Below, one piece after another: positions 23,847 through 33,640 of a stretch of 64,000 bases of DNA (position 1 is its first letter; each line of letters begins with the position of its first letter). The position numbers and the translations under genes are program-made. The notes under the pieces are model-generated. The model worked only from the letters and a program-made list of their open reading frames with translations. It searched no databases and was not told the origin of the DNA. This DNA is from Rachycentron canadum. Its lineage: Eukaryota; Chordata; Actinopteri; Carangiformes; Rachycentridae. The DNA is taken from positions 14,220,294 to 14,284,293 of the forward strand of contig CM076661.1 of the NCBI GenBank assembly GCA_038496675.1. The letters are read 5' to 3'.

Positions 23847-25508
23847 ATGGACAGTGCAAGTAAAAACATGGAGGAACAGGGGAAGCAGCCTGTTGGTTCC
23901 TTAATGAATGTGTTCAGCGGTTTGTTCTCCCGGGATAGATCTGCTTCTTCAGACATGGAGCCGGCTGTGCTGATGTCTTTCAAGGATTTGCCAGATGCCA
24001 AGACTCTCCTACCTGAAGATGGTCAAGCTACAAACAGTGAGAAAAAGCTAAAACAGAGAATGGATAAGGGAGCGGATTTAGTTGACCCAGATTTGGTCCA
24101 GGTCACCAAGGTGGAAACACATAGTGACACAGAAAATGAGGACGAGGAGGCGTCCCACAGGAGAACCAGCACCTCTGAGAAGACAGTGGACACAGTGGAC
24201 CATGGTGGAGGGGATGAGCTGCAACAGGCCGCAGCAGCAGAGTACAAAATGCCTGTGTTTAGAACACACAACTTTAGGGACAGATCGCGTATAGAAGCTA
24301 TTCTGTATTCAGACAGGTTTATTAGCAGGGTTAGCTCTAAGACAGTTCTCTCTTCAGTTACCAAACAGGAGGATGGACACACTCCCAAGGAGAGCACCAC
24401 CACAGTGTCTGTGGATGCAGAAATGTTGACTGCAAAAGAGAATAGTAGCAAAAATGTGGGAACAAATGAGATTGATGTGTATGCTGACATAGATCATTCG
24501 CAACCTACTCCCTCCATCATCTCTGGACATCCCGCTTCAGAAGCTACAGGCCATAATGCTGCCACTGCCTCTGCATCCAAGCAGACAGAGGAGTTAGTTA
24601 GTACACAAAAGGAGAAGGGAAATGTTCCAACTAGTTCTGAGACTCCTCAAGTGTCAGTCCAACCATCCTCTAACTCAGAGGAGCAATCAGACACTGCTGG
24701 TATTACAATGACACCCACATCGCCATCATCTGCACCAGAAGAGCCCCTGGGTGACATTCAGCCAACAGCTAGTCCTGCTCCAAATCTCACAACTGCTCTA
24801 AAAACACCTGAAACAAATACACCACCTCCAGCATCATCTGTCGCATCCTCCTCTACCTCGTCCACCTCATCCCCGTCCAGGGGCACAGCACCCTCTTCAT
24901 CCCCTTCCTTCCAGATGCCAGCTCTCTTCAGCGGGTTGAGGGTGCTGAAGAAAGGAGCAGTGGGTGACGAAAGAGAGACGGTGTCAGAGATCAAGCAGAG
25001 GGAGAAGGATGCTGACCTGGCTCTGCTTAGCCTGAAGAAGACAGTAAACAAAGCCAAGCTCTTTCCTGAGCAGAAGACACCCTCTCCAGCTAAAAAGCAA
25101 GCAGAGCCAAAATCTGTTATGGATACTAAAAGCATTGTAATGGGACAGCTCGGTCATCTTTTCAACAAAGACAGCCACAATGAGACCAAACAGTCAGATC
25201 ACGGGCCGAACACTGATCCCAAAGATGACAAAAACAAGTCTGAGAATGGAGAGGAGGTTTCAGGAGAGAAAACTACAGGCCCAGAAACCCCCACATCCAC
25301 ACCTGAAAGAAAGAAAACCTCAGACATGGCCTATGAAACCTTTCGGAGCATCTTTGGCCCCAAAACTGTCAAAAAGGAAAAAGCAGAAGAAGTGGATCTG
25401 GACGCATTGAAAAAGAAAATCAAGAATGACAAGGAGAATCTGAGGTTGATTTTTGAGAGAACCTCCAAGTCTCCTGTGAAGGAAGGGAATAATCCCCCAG
25501 AGGCTAAT
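23847..25508 (+). CDS. fmn1: fmn1 alternative first coding exon: short-isoform N-terminus
   Basis: 554 codons beginning MDSASKNMEEQGKQ and ending in phase 0 at donor AAT|GTATGT. The context of the ATG (AAAAATGG) is good. Near the start the motif GLFSR....DMEPAVLMSFKDL resembles the N-terminus I recall for vertebrate formin-1 isoforms that lack the MEGTH region; mouse formin isoform IV is made from such an alternative start. The body is low-complexity: acidic and Ser/Thr/Pro-rich (residues about 60-360), then a basic, better ordered end (about 365-554) with repeated KKxxxK patterns and a probable helix near EKAEEVDLDALKKKIKNDKE. It joins exon 4 at 25666 exactly as exon 3 does. Inclusion in the long form would require an in-frame acceptor, which I do not see. 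Confidence 0.85.
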
Positions 25509-25665
25509 GTATGTAATGACCCCCACTAAATCATTTTAAAACACATAAGCTTGGAAAGTGCCTGTAAAAACATTATCATATGCATTTTGAGATAAACTGG
25601 CACTCTAAATCAAATACTGCATTACCCACACATATGCTGATGTTGTGTCTGTTTTCTTCTTACAG

Positions 25666-25786
25666 ACAGAGATCACGTCCCCTACAGACAGTGAAGACCG
25701 GACTCCAGGGCGGCTGCAGGCCGTTTGGCCCCCACCCAAACCTAAAGATGAGGAGGAGAAGGTGGGGCTCAAGTACACTGAGGCAG
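25666..25786 (+). CDS. fmn1: fmn1 exon 4: common exon with formin-1 signature
   Basis: Encodes TEITSPTDSEDRTPGRLQA..., including TPGRLQAVWPPPKPKDEEEK and VGLKYTEA. This block is nearly identical in mammalian FMN1. Acceptor TTTTCTTCTTACAG, donor GCAG|GTAAGG. Its phase-0 start accepts either exon 3 or the alternative first exon, making it the point where the two isoforms merge. Confidence 0.95.
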
Positions 25787-27274
25787 GTAAGGACCATAAG
25801 CTTGTTGCTTTAGACACTGGCCTTTATTTACATCTACAGCCAGGAATGCTAACAGGATCATGTCAGTCAAGCTTAAACTGACACACCCCACATTGATTGA
25901 CTTTGTGGATTGCAGATAGTATCTTAGTATCTTTTGGATGGATGTCATAAGGGTATTTGACTATGACTGAGTCTTAAAACATTTAAAGGAATCAAGTATA
26001 CATTCAGGCAACACACTAACCTTGCTAAATGCACATCATACACAAATAGGTGTAAAGCACACATGGCTGTTCATGGACTGATTTCTATTGAAAATGAAAA
26101 AGCTTTCCCTTTGTGCTCTTGGTACAGTGAAACTGTGTTGTTACAGCAGCACAGCATCTGTTGGATGTTCTCCGTGGTGCAGATTCATCCCCATGAATAG
26201 ATTAGGACTAGCAAGTGTGGATTATTCTGGTGATTTGCACCCGAGGGCCGAGCTTTGCTCCTGTCTAAAGCAATAGTGTGTGGAAGTTGAGAAGCAGAGC
26301 AAAAGTCCAGACTGTGAGCCACATAGATAAACCAACACATGTGTACATGTATATCATGTACAACATTTGTTTTAAAATAAACACACATTTATGACCCTTT
26401 TTCAAGCTGCTAGTGAAGTTGCATAAATAAACATGTCTATAGTTATGATTTGATGAGTTTGTTTTAATATATTTTTATGATAGTCTTGATGCTAATCATT
26501 GACTTGGATTAATCATTACCTCAGTATAGTGTTACTCTTTACAAGTTGTGGGATCAATACCTTGTCAGTCTTGGTGTGGACAGGATTATCTTCTTTGTGT
26601 GTTCTTAATTTTAGTGTTCATTTCAAGCAGAAATAAAGAAATTCAGAAATGATAGCCAAAACTCAACAGGCTGATCCTAAATAATAAATTGTAAATAATA
26701 ATTTAAAAGCAGGTGAACAACACGTTTATGTAAGTGATGACATTGTGACGTGTATAATATGAGTTGGTACAGGTACAGTTTGTGTGTAGTGTATTTAGTA
26801 GTTTATCACCAGCTGTGAAGTAAAAATATTTTATGAGTTGCCAAAGTTACCATTAAACTATTATTAAAACGAGTGGAATGTTACTTCTATTATTGTCTGT
26901 TGTAGTATAAATTCATAGACTTGAAGTTTCACTTCCTTGATCTAATCCCAACAGATGGGCCTCTTTGTATTTCTGTCTTAACCTGACTAAGAGTTTTATT
27001 TTGGCCTTTTCCTCAACCAGCAGTCTAATTAAAACTGGTTGGTTTAGGTTTAAATCTGGTGACCCGCCCTTCTTTAAGGACAACAGTACATGTTGTTTTA
27101 ATGTCTCTTGTCTTACAGATTGCAGCTTGGTAGTGGCTGAACATTCCAATATGTCAGCTAGTAGTTCAAGGCTATTCAACTCTCACCACTGTCTCTCAAT
27201 CTATCTATATGAGCTGTGACTGCGACTGAGAGTTTGTGCTCCCATGCCACTGTTCTTGTTCTCCCTCCTTACAG
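25787..27274 (+). other. fmn1: fmn1 intron 4
   Basis: 1.5 kb of AT-rich sequence. A short, antisense, lysine-rich frame around 26913-27179 is not supported by any recognisable family. No repeat is recognised. Confidence 0.8.
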
Positions 27275-27336
27275 AGCACCAGGCCGCCCTCTTGCAGCTG
27301 AAGAGAGAGTGCAAGGAAGAGCTGGAGAGGAAGCAT
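27275..27336 (+). CDS. fmn1: fmn1 exon 5: start of coiled coil
   Basis: With the carried G it encodes EHQAALLQLKRECKEELERKH, matching mammalian FMN1 EYQAAILHLKREHKEEIE. The heptad pattern of leucines begins the coiled coil upstream of FH1. Acceptor CTCCTTACAG, donor CAT|GTAAGT, ends in phase 0. Confidence 0.93.
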
Positions 27337-28945
27337 GTAAGTTTTCATGTGTCTGAAGTAAACAACTGCAAACATATTTTGCACTGGAGGAAAATTAGAT
27401 CAGGAATTTCAGTGAGGAGAGACGAGCTAAAGAACGTGAAGTTAGAAGATTCTCATGCACAATATGAAGCAGAAACAAAAGAACGTGTGAGAATAAGTGA
27501 AGCAGAACATTTTTTGGCAATAATTCATGGCTATGAGGCATAAATAAAAATTGAGTTACATTTATGAGGCCCCTGTGAGCATTTTTTTTTTTATAGCAGT
27601 TAACTGTCTCAACACAAGATGGCGCTAAGTACGTGTGAAATGTTGAAGTGCAGCAGCTCAGCCAGTGCAAACTCTGCTGGGCAGTTACTTATGGCACCTT
27701 GGTCTTATAGGTCACAGGTCACAGGTTTTTACGTTAGGTATTCTTGATGTAATCTGTCTAAATGTAAATTGAATTGTTATTCAACCTGTTCAAGATGAAA
27801 ATGTATTTTCTTGTAAATGCACTTTTACAAACTGAGAGGAACAGTGTAGAAAATTTAAAAGCACCTTTCGCAAATTAAGCTGTAAAAAGATATATATGAT
27901 GGCACATTACAAAATGATCAAATTATACCAGTGTATGAGCAAGATAACCACTGAAAAACAAACACATCTTCTCCTCTATAATGGTATAATGTCCTGATCT
28001 GACTCTTAATGACCTTTAGCACCAAAATTTAAACTGAAGTCAGTCAAAACCTGAATCAAAATCTTACCTTGTCAATTAAAATAAAGTCTGAAGGAGCTTT
28101 CTACTTGCCAGAATTTCATATTTTATGTATTATCTATGATTTTATGACTTCCAAATGTTGTACACACGCGGCTCTGTGACTATCATCTCTTTCCTTTCCA
28201 ACAAAATGGATCATTCCAGATTCTTTTTAAGGGTGTCTGTGTTTAATTAATCAAAAGCAGAGGTTTGGAACAGTGTCTCACAGGTGTTTCTCAACTGCAA
28301 ACTTACTGTATTACCTTGGAAAAGAAATTGGAATGCAGTTCTGGCCATGTTACATAATTTGTACCACTGATAAATTGCTTTATGGACCGTTTCCCTGAAA
28401 AGTCTGACCTCAGAATTGGTTTCTCAGCCTGTCTACTTAAAGCCTTTAATTTGACATTGAATCTTAAAGGACTAATGCTGAGTCAGCCCACAAGAAAGAG
28501 TGGGAACGTGCCTAATGCTATTTCTAAACTGACATGAGTTAATAAGCAACATGTGTAAGATTTATTGCAAAATGATTTCCTTTCTGTCTCAAATCAATAC
28601 TTTGCTTTAGTTGGATTGTTTTTCATTGTTTGAAATGTCAACTGAAAACTGCAGTTACCAAATTTTCACAGTAAAAGTTGGATATTAACATCAGATTCAG
28701 GAAAATATTAAAGGGAATGATTTTAAAACAAAGCTCAAACAAGTGAATATGATTGTTATTTTTCAGCCAATAAAAAATGTCATCTTGGCCCTTTGGAAGA
28801 GTAACTATCCAAGTTAATCCAGCTCAGCAAAACTGTTGATCACCTAATATGGTTTTATAATATTATATGACAGGAAACAATGGAAGTTTGTGATGACCTG
28901 GGTTTGTTTTGTATCTGATATTGTATTTGCTCTTCCTCCTTAAAG
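27337..28945 (+). other. fmn1: fmn1 intron 5
   Basis: 1.6 kb, AT-rich and apparently single copy. I see nothing notable in it beyond a T run near 27581-27592. Confidence 0.8.
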
Positions 28946-30025
28946 TCCGACTTTGAGCTTCAGATCTTCCAACTGCGAGGTGAACATGCTGTCTCAATAT
29001 CACACCTGGAGGGAGTCATTGCTAAGATGCAAAGAGACAAGTCATACAATACAGGTCAGAAGCACAATGAGGTCCGCGATGCCGCTGTGTCCACTGAAGA
29101 TGACACCACGAGCAAGATTTACCGCACTGTTGGTATTCAGACAGACAGGGAGACCTTCATCAAGAGCCCTGAGGGCGATGGGGGAGGTCTCGCTCAAAGC
29201 CCCAACCAGAATGTGCCGAAAAAACTCGACTTGGACTCTATCGGTCTGACTCTAAAAGGTGAAACAGCCCCAGGGGCTCCTGGACTTGCCCCACCTCCAC
29301 CACCACCTCCTCCTCCTCCTCCACCACCCCCACCCCTACCAGGTTTTTCGGGACCACCCCCACCACCACCCCCACCTGTCTCTTATACACANNNNNNNNN
29401 NNNNNNNNNNNNNNNNNNNNNNNNNNNNNNNNNNNNNNNNNNNNNNNNNNNNNNNNNNNNNNNNNNNNNNNNNNNNNNNNNNNNNNNNNNNNNNNNNNNN
29501 NNNNNNNNNNNNNNNNNNNNNNNNNNNNNNNNNNNNNNNNNNNNNNNNNNNNNNNNNNNNNNNNNNNNNNNNNNNNNNNNNNNNNNNNNNNNNNNNNNNN
29601 NNNNNNNNNNNNNNNNNNNNNNNNNNNNNNNNNNNNNNNNNNNNNNNNNNNNNNNNNNNNNNNNNNNNNNNNNNNNNNNNNNNNNNNNNNNNNNNNNNNN
29701 NNNNNNNNNNNNNNNNNNNNNNNNNNNNNNNNNNNNNNNNNNNNNNNNNNNNNNACACTGGAGCGCCACCACCACCCCCTCCACCACCTCCTCTTCCCGG
29801 AGGTGGCCCGCCACCACCACCCCCTCCACCTCCCCCTCCTGGCCTACCTGGAGCTGGTCCACCTCCTCCTCCCCCTCCTCCAGGCTCTGGACCTCCACCC
29901 CCTCCCTCCATGGGAGGGTTCAGCTTTGGCCAGAGAGTGGAGAAGGTTCCACGGAAGCCAGCCATTGAGCCTGCCTGTCCTATGAAGCCTCTGTACTGGA
30001 CCAGGATACAGATACAGGACAATAA
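28946..30025 (+). CDS. fmn1: fmn1 exon 6: coiled coil, FH1 and start of FH2 (interrupted by an assembly gap)
   Basis: The exon opens SDFELQIFQLRGEHAVSISH (coiled coil), continues through TVGIQTDRETF, conserved in mammalian FMN1, then enters the proline-rich FH1 region. FH1 binds profilin-actin and SH3/WW proteins. Polyproline runs are visible before the gap (from about 29289) and after it (29763-29920). The exon then reads VPRKPAIEPACPMKPLYWTRIQIQD, the start of FH2 with the conserved Trp of the dimerising lasso, and ends at AATAA|GTACGT with two bases carried over. The left part is in the frame of 28946, but the right part reads in a frame one base different if the 363 N are counted literally, so the gap length is not real. 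Bases 29376-29391 are sequencing adapter, not gene. Confidence 0.93.
29376..29391. other. Residual Tn5/Nextera adapter at the gap edge (assembly artefact)
   Basis: CTGTCTCTTATACACA is identical to the first 16 bases of the reverse complement of the 19-bp Tn5 mosaic end used in transposase-based libraries, and it abuts the N run. The residues it appears to encode (about VSYT) should be ignored. Confidence 0.95.
29392..29754. other. Assembly gap (363 N) inside the FH1 coding region
   Basis: An unsequenced stretch between two CCACC-rich, proline-coding blocks. It probably reflects failure to assemble a GC-rich, repetitive polyproline segment. Confidence 0.98.
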
Positions 30026-32082
30026 GTACGTACAACGCTGTGTAACAGTGATGAAAATTTGTATCTTATTGTCATAATTTTTTACAGATACTGCTAAAAA
30101 CTCAGACTCGACAAGAAACACAAGCATTAGGACCATCACACAGGCTGAAACACACCTCCTTTTTAGCTTAGTCTTATTAGAAAGAGAATGGTTTACAGAA
30201 CAACATCCCAGTTCAACTTTGACTTGCCTTACTTGTGGTAACTGTGCAAAGACAGTATTTCAAAACCTGTTGTTTTGGAGGATTGCTGCAATATGTCACT
30301 TAAGTGGGGATTTCAAGAGTGCTTGAAGATATCAAATAGTCAAAAATGCAAGAATGAAACTATCGTTATCCCGGGGCTTATGAAGGCCTAAGCTTCATTG
30401 ACCCAGCTCTAATGGGGTCTCACTCCAGACCTGAACATGCTCTGTTCAAACAGATATCAGATATGGTTGCTCCCACATCTAAAGGCTGTATCAAGATACT
30501 CTGTAATTGTAAGTGCATTATCCAGCCCATTTACAGTGGCTGTGGTTGTTGCCTCAGAGTGCCAGGCTTTCAGCTTTATGGCCTTGTATTTCCATGGCTC
30601 GGTTAGTGGGGGAAGCTGGAGTTGTGGTTCGCACTCTCTCTCTCTCTGGTCCTGGCCAGTGGTGGGGGACTGACTGACTGTCTACACTACAGCAGTTTCA
30701 TGTCAGCTATAAATTTAACTGCAAAGGGCCAAGTTAAGGGGGCATTAAATGGGTCAGATGTTTAACTATAGTTGGATCAGCTGTGTGATCTCTGTTAATG
30801 GTGTGAGGTTCTACGTTATGAGGGGGGGTGGGGTGGAGTGGGTGGCAGAGTAAGGTTTGAAATTATGCCAGGTGACTAAATGTAAACACAAAGTACAATT
30901 GGCAGTACACAAGACAGGTTCTTGGGAAGCTGTATTAAAAAAAGGTTTATTCTAAAGAAGGGATTTTCAATTATAGTCATAATCTGGTCAATTAGAAAGT
31001 TGTCTTGCATGGAAAGATCTCTTGGGGTTTGGATCTAATTTTCTTTTCCAAGCTAGTTTCCTTCACTGTCAGGTTCATAGTCAGAGGCTGTTTGCTGGAC
31101 TTATTTTCCTCTGTCTCTCAAAAAGGAGTACAAATAAAAGGAGGATTTCAGGACAGTATCATTATATCCTCAACCGAAAATCTCTTGGCTGCCCCAGATA
31201 AATACTCTCACTGCTGCAACAGGAGGCCAACTGCATGCAGAAAAAGTTGGACTTACTTGACCCTCGCTGAGTCTCTGGCAGTGCTGTTGATTGTTCTGAT
31301 ATTTAAGCCATGAAAAGCCTGCCAGAGCTTGTGTTCGTGTGTTGTGTCCACGTTCTCTTTCTCATTATAAGTGGGCCTTGACTTGGGGAGTTTGACCTGA
31401 GGAATGTCATTAGATCAATACATGCATCAATAACTGCAGTGTGAAGACATTGCAGTGATTAGGCATGTGTGGTGTATAGCAGTTGTCATCATGCCACAGA
31501 CTGAAGTTTATTCACTAGTGAACTGTTAACCATGTCTGTTGATGATGTTAGGTAAAGCAGAGACAGATATATTTCAGTGAACAGAGAAGTTGCTGAACAT
31601 CCTCTTGACTTTAGACACCTCTTGTTCTTATTTCTGTCTCTGTTTGTTTTTCCCATGTTACTCAGCAACTTCTGAAACACAACATTGCCTCCCCTGTTCT
31701 TGTCCATTTGCTGGAAATGGTCCTTTATTACAGAAACAAGCTTGTCTTAAACTTCTGTTATTTTTATCACCTAGCTCATAAACAGAGCTTTTTAAAGTTG
31801 AGATTTTGCAGCCATTCCTGCCAAGTGTTTGTCGAACAGCAAAATGGAAAATGGCAAACACTGGGACGATTGAATAAACATCAAATAATCTTCCACAAAT
31901 AGAACACACAATTTGTTTAGCTCAAGTAACCTAGATGTTTCTAGCTTGCCTTGCGAGCCACTGGTCTGTCATCGTGACTGTCCAAATCCTTTGTACCCTA
32001 TAACCTTAGCTTAGATACATGCATTTATGTCAAAATCTAATAAAAATGCAACACAGACTAAAATCCTCACTTTCTATTCTAG
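30026..32082 (+). other. fmn1: fmn1 intron 6
   Basis: 2.1 kb from GTACGT to TTTCTATTCTAG. G-rich tract near 30820-30845. No recognised repeat or gene. Confidence 0.85.
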
Positions 32083-32224
32083 CAACAACACTCTGTGGGG
32101 GGCTCTGGAGGAGCCAAACATCGTCAACACCAATGAGTTTGAGGATCTTTTCTCGAAGGCCACGCTACAGGCAAAGAAGAAACCTCTGTCAGACACCTAT
32201 GAGAAGAAAGCCAAAGCGAAGAAG
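32083..32224 (+). CDS. fmn1: fmn1 exon 7: FH2 lasso/linker region
   Basis: Completes an Asn codon and then encodes NNTLWGALEEPN..., with EFEDLFSKATLQ and KKKPLSDTYEKK, close to human FMN1 TLWDSLEEPD and KKKPLSETYEKK. This is the N-terminal part of FH2, where the flexible linker joins the dimerising lasso to the knob. Donor AAGAAG|GTAGAT, phase 0. Confidence 0.95.
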
Positions 32225-32916
32225 GTAGATTCAGTTACTCAACTCACTCCTCCTCAGCTTGGCTTGTATCTCCTTTTTGTCTCAGTTTTTCCTTGTTTGC
32301 AGTTGAAGGTTTATCTTGTTCAGTTAGTCTCTCGCTGCAGCCACCTGAGGGCGTTGTTAGTGTGTTTTCTTATCTAGCTTTTTTTAGAAAAAGGCTTTTT
32401 GGCTGCTGTCTTCTTCAATAATAAATCATAAAAAGAAATAACAAAAGATGAACCGGAAAGAAATGGATTGCGCCTCTCATCAGGTCCTCCTCCAGGCTGC
32501 TGCCTGCACTTGCCAGGTATTGCATTGGGCCAACACAGGCTATCAGTTTATGAGTTTTACTCCCTTGGGCTTTTCTTTTTTCCCTTGGCAAACTACCCTG
32601 TGCAGGATTGTATGTAGGTAGGGATTCAGGATTATGTTGTTTTTTTTCCCTCACGGACAGGTTTCAAAGTTCTGCTTTATGCCAGATTGATCTGCCATTT
32701 CTCTCCCCACCAAAGACACACTTGTCCTGTCAAATGCTGCAACTCTGCACCTCCTCCTGCAAGCCAGCACAGCGTCAGCATCCTGGCTGCCTAGGGGTCC
32801 TCACCATGGCGTCCAAGCGGTTAAAAATCGGCCACTGCCCTAGTCTACCCCCTCTAAATCCATACACATCCCCTATTCTGATCAATTTCTTAAGGCTCCA
32901 CTCCTCCTGAGGGCCA

Positions 32917-32920
<4 letters not shown>

Positions 32921-32977
<57 letters not shown>

Positions 32978-32978
32978 N

Positions 32979-33025
<47 letters not shown>
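32921..33025. repeat. (GT)n microsatellite with one ambiguous base
   Basis: About 52 GT units with a single N at 32978. The N suggests that two reads were joined or polished ambiguously across the repeat, so the length is unreliable. Confidence 0.95.
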
Positions 33026-33026
<1 letters not shown>

Positions 33027-33609
33027 ATCTCCATCCTTAGATCCTCTGTTCAGTCTGGTCACTCTTTAGGCAGCAAACTGTCCAACATTTGATCCAAGTC
33101 AGACAGCCACATCCAGACACAAATCCGGCCAACTGTCTCCTGTCTGGGCTTACATCAGCCTGCAAGATGTTTGACCCCGCTAATGGAAACGCTGTTGAAA
33201 CAAATTTCTATCAATCAAAAAAATGCTATGTCCAACCTAGCATTTGGTGTTTTTTGTTTTTATTTGAGAGAAGGACCTATATAGTACACTGGCTGCAGTT
33301 AATATCCATGTTTAGACATTTTTTGTAAACAGTACTTTGATTATACAGAAGTCTTATATTTAATATAAAGGTCTGTGTTTCGAGAGAGGGAGAACAGTTA
33401 GAGTCCAACTCCACGATTAAAGAGGGAAAGTGAATACGCAAAGGCATGGTTGTTTTCAACCCACTTATAATTCCAACTCACTGAAAAGGTCTTCAAAATA
33501 AAAAAGAAAACTTGTTTACGTAATCATTTTTTATCCCTGAAAGTTTACACTCCAAGATAAAGAGAGAGACATAATTTGAGAGAGAAATCATTGCAATCAC
33601 CAGCTGACA

Positions 33610-33640
33610 ATGGCTTCCAAGAAGTTCAGCTGGTTAAAAG
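33610..33640 (+). other. Possible small alternative first exon
   Basis: ATG in a good context (GACAATGGCT) followed by nine more codons (MASKKFSWLK) and a strong donor, AAAG|GTAAGAGG. It would carry one base over and so does not join exon 8 (phase 0) in frame, but it could join exon 9. Coincidence is quite likely. Confidence 0.15.

Noticed and set aside
24023..25178. Antisense frames opposite the alternative first exon
   Set aside because: Shadows of the 554-codon coding exon, rich in Ser and Leu as expected from its complement.
26913..27179. 88-codon antisense Leu/Lys-rich frame
   Set aside because: Composition mimics a helix but there is no family match, and it overlaps an fmn1 intron with no supporting signals.
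29259..30139. Several long frames on both strands across the N gap
   Set aside because: They exist only because N reads as open. The real frames are the two halves of fmn1 exon 6; the rest are shadows of its proline codons.
32775..33062. Antisense poly-His/Thr frame
   Set aside because: Product of the GT microsatellite; it also runs through an N.
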